The translations under genes and the position numbers were made by a program. A stretch of DNA of 6,389 nucleotides from Deltaproteobacteria bacterium (GTDB lineage: Bacteria > Myxococcota_A > Polyangia > HGW-17 > SLPX01): assembly GCA_011390535.1 (NCBI GenBank), contig JAABSF010000162.1:1-6389 (forward strand). The letters are read 5' to 3'. Positions 5,825-6,389 of the stretch are shown piece after piece. The notes under the pieces were generated by a model. The model did not search any database. It had not been told where the DNA came from and saw only the letters and a program-made list of their open reading frames with translations. The stretch's first letter is position 1. Every line of letters starts with the position of its first letter.

Positions 5825-6389
5825 TCACATGTTCACACATTCAAGGATAAGGTTACCCTGGATCATCTTTCTTAAAAGCGCCTCAACAAGTTCATCGGGA
5901 AACTCCCGGTGGAGATCTTCCAGAGTATGTGTCCCATCCATTGCCCTTATTATTGGAATCTCTATTTGCGACACCGGGAGTATTGTTTCGCCCTCCACCA
6001 ACACGGGTTCAAGAGATTCCCCTGAAGAATCACAAACCGGCCTTCTGCTCAAAACCCCACGGGAGATTATACTTTTCCGTGGCTCATCCATGGAGCCCGA
6101 ACAACCTCCCATGACGGAACCCCAAACAACATCAAACGATGAGGGACGTTGAACTTCCAGGCAGCGCTGCATAAAATAGAGTGGTAGAAGCTCTTCACCA
6201 TCACCACCTCCGGCGAGAGGAATCAACGCTCCCGAGACGAGGTTTGGGCTGCGGGCTTTTGCCAAGTGTTTTCTTAAAACATCCGGGTGCATTCCCTCTG
6301 GGTCATCGAAGGTGAACAGCCCAGGTTGATGAGGATCAGGCTTAATATTCTTGATGCCATAGCGCTCCGGGTTTTCATAGATAAAGGTC
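5825..6389 (-). CDS. Unrecognised protein, C-terminal 187 residues (5' end off window)
   Basis: The frame is open from the right edge to the TGA at 5827-5825. An internal ATG at 6292 exists, but coding-like sequence (YENPERYGIKNIKPDPHQP, LFTFDDPEG) continues upstream of it to the edge, so the true start lies outside the window. Visible parts are a region with IPLAGGGDGEELLPLYF, a Gly/Cys/Ser stretch VMGGCSGSMDEPRKS, and a C-terminal segment ILPVSQIEIPIIRAMDGTHTLEDL followed by two helices. That last segment has the look of the small winged-helix or PqqD-like tails in which a DG-x-x-T-x-x-E/D-L turn precedes a helix. The match is by eye and weak. The gene converges on the lipoprotein gene, with a hairpin and T-run beyond its stop. 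The function is unknown. Confidence 0.75.
   Translation of the reverse strand, partial: TFIYENPERYGIKNIKPDPHQPGLFTFDDPEGMHPDVLRKHLAKARSPNLVSGALIPLAGGGDGEELLPLYFMQRCLEVQRPSSFDVVWGSVMGGCSGSMDEPRKSIISRGVLSRRPVCDSSGESLEPVLVEGETILPVSQIEIPIIRAMDGTHTLEDLHREFPDELVEALLRKMIQGNLILECVNM

Noticed and set aside
5829..6152. 107-codon plus-strand frame in the right-hand region
   Set aside because: It is antisense to the minus-strand frame that stays open to the window edge; the Ser/Pro-rich translation is typical of a shadow frame.

Overview
The window looks like a Gram-negative bacterial chromosome. It has a PilZ-type c-di-GMP receptor, a lipobox-bearing lipoprotein and sigma70-like promoter elements, with moderate GC and AT-rich gaps. 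The overall flavour, and a palindromic repeat of a kind I associate with Desulfobacterota (former Deltaproteobacteria) and relatives, points loosely that way. Taxonomy cannot be fixed from this sequence alone.

Layout. (1) 1-404, minus strand: the first 134 codons of a PilZ-domain protein running off the left edge. (2) 405-671: divergent intergenic region with a good promoter (610-638) driving the rightward genes. (3) 672-4833, plus strand: a compact, apparently translationally coupled set. It holds a 320-aa radical SAM enzyme with extra C-terminal cysteines, a 36-codon small ORF joined to both neighbours by ATGA overlaps, and a 1031-aa protein. The large protein has a cobalamin-binding-like N-terminus, a radical SAM domain and about 535 C-terminal residues I cannot assign. 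(4) 4834-5015: short gap with a small hairpin and no clear promoter. (5) 5016-5753, plus strand: a lipoprotein of unknown function whose reading frame is interrupted, without loss of frame, by a ~160-bp imperfect palindrome (5304-5463) that looks like an inserted MITE-like or palindromic repeat element. (6) 5754-5824: convergent gap with an AT-rich hairpin and T-run for the leftward gene. (7) 5825-6389, minus strand: the C-terminal 187 residues of an unrecognised protein running off the right edge.

How it may fit together. Two radical SAM enzymes, one of them B12-type and unusually long, transcribed together with a tiny ORF between them, suggest a biosynthetic or modification pathway. The small ORF could be a peptide substrate, but nothing in its sequence proves this. 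The PilZ protein, the lipoprotein and the right-hand gene have separate transcription and no visible functional link. The two most checkable observations are the doubly coupled small ORF and the in-frame palindromic insertion, whose removal restores a plausible 191-aa lipoprotein.
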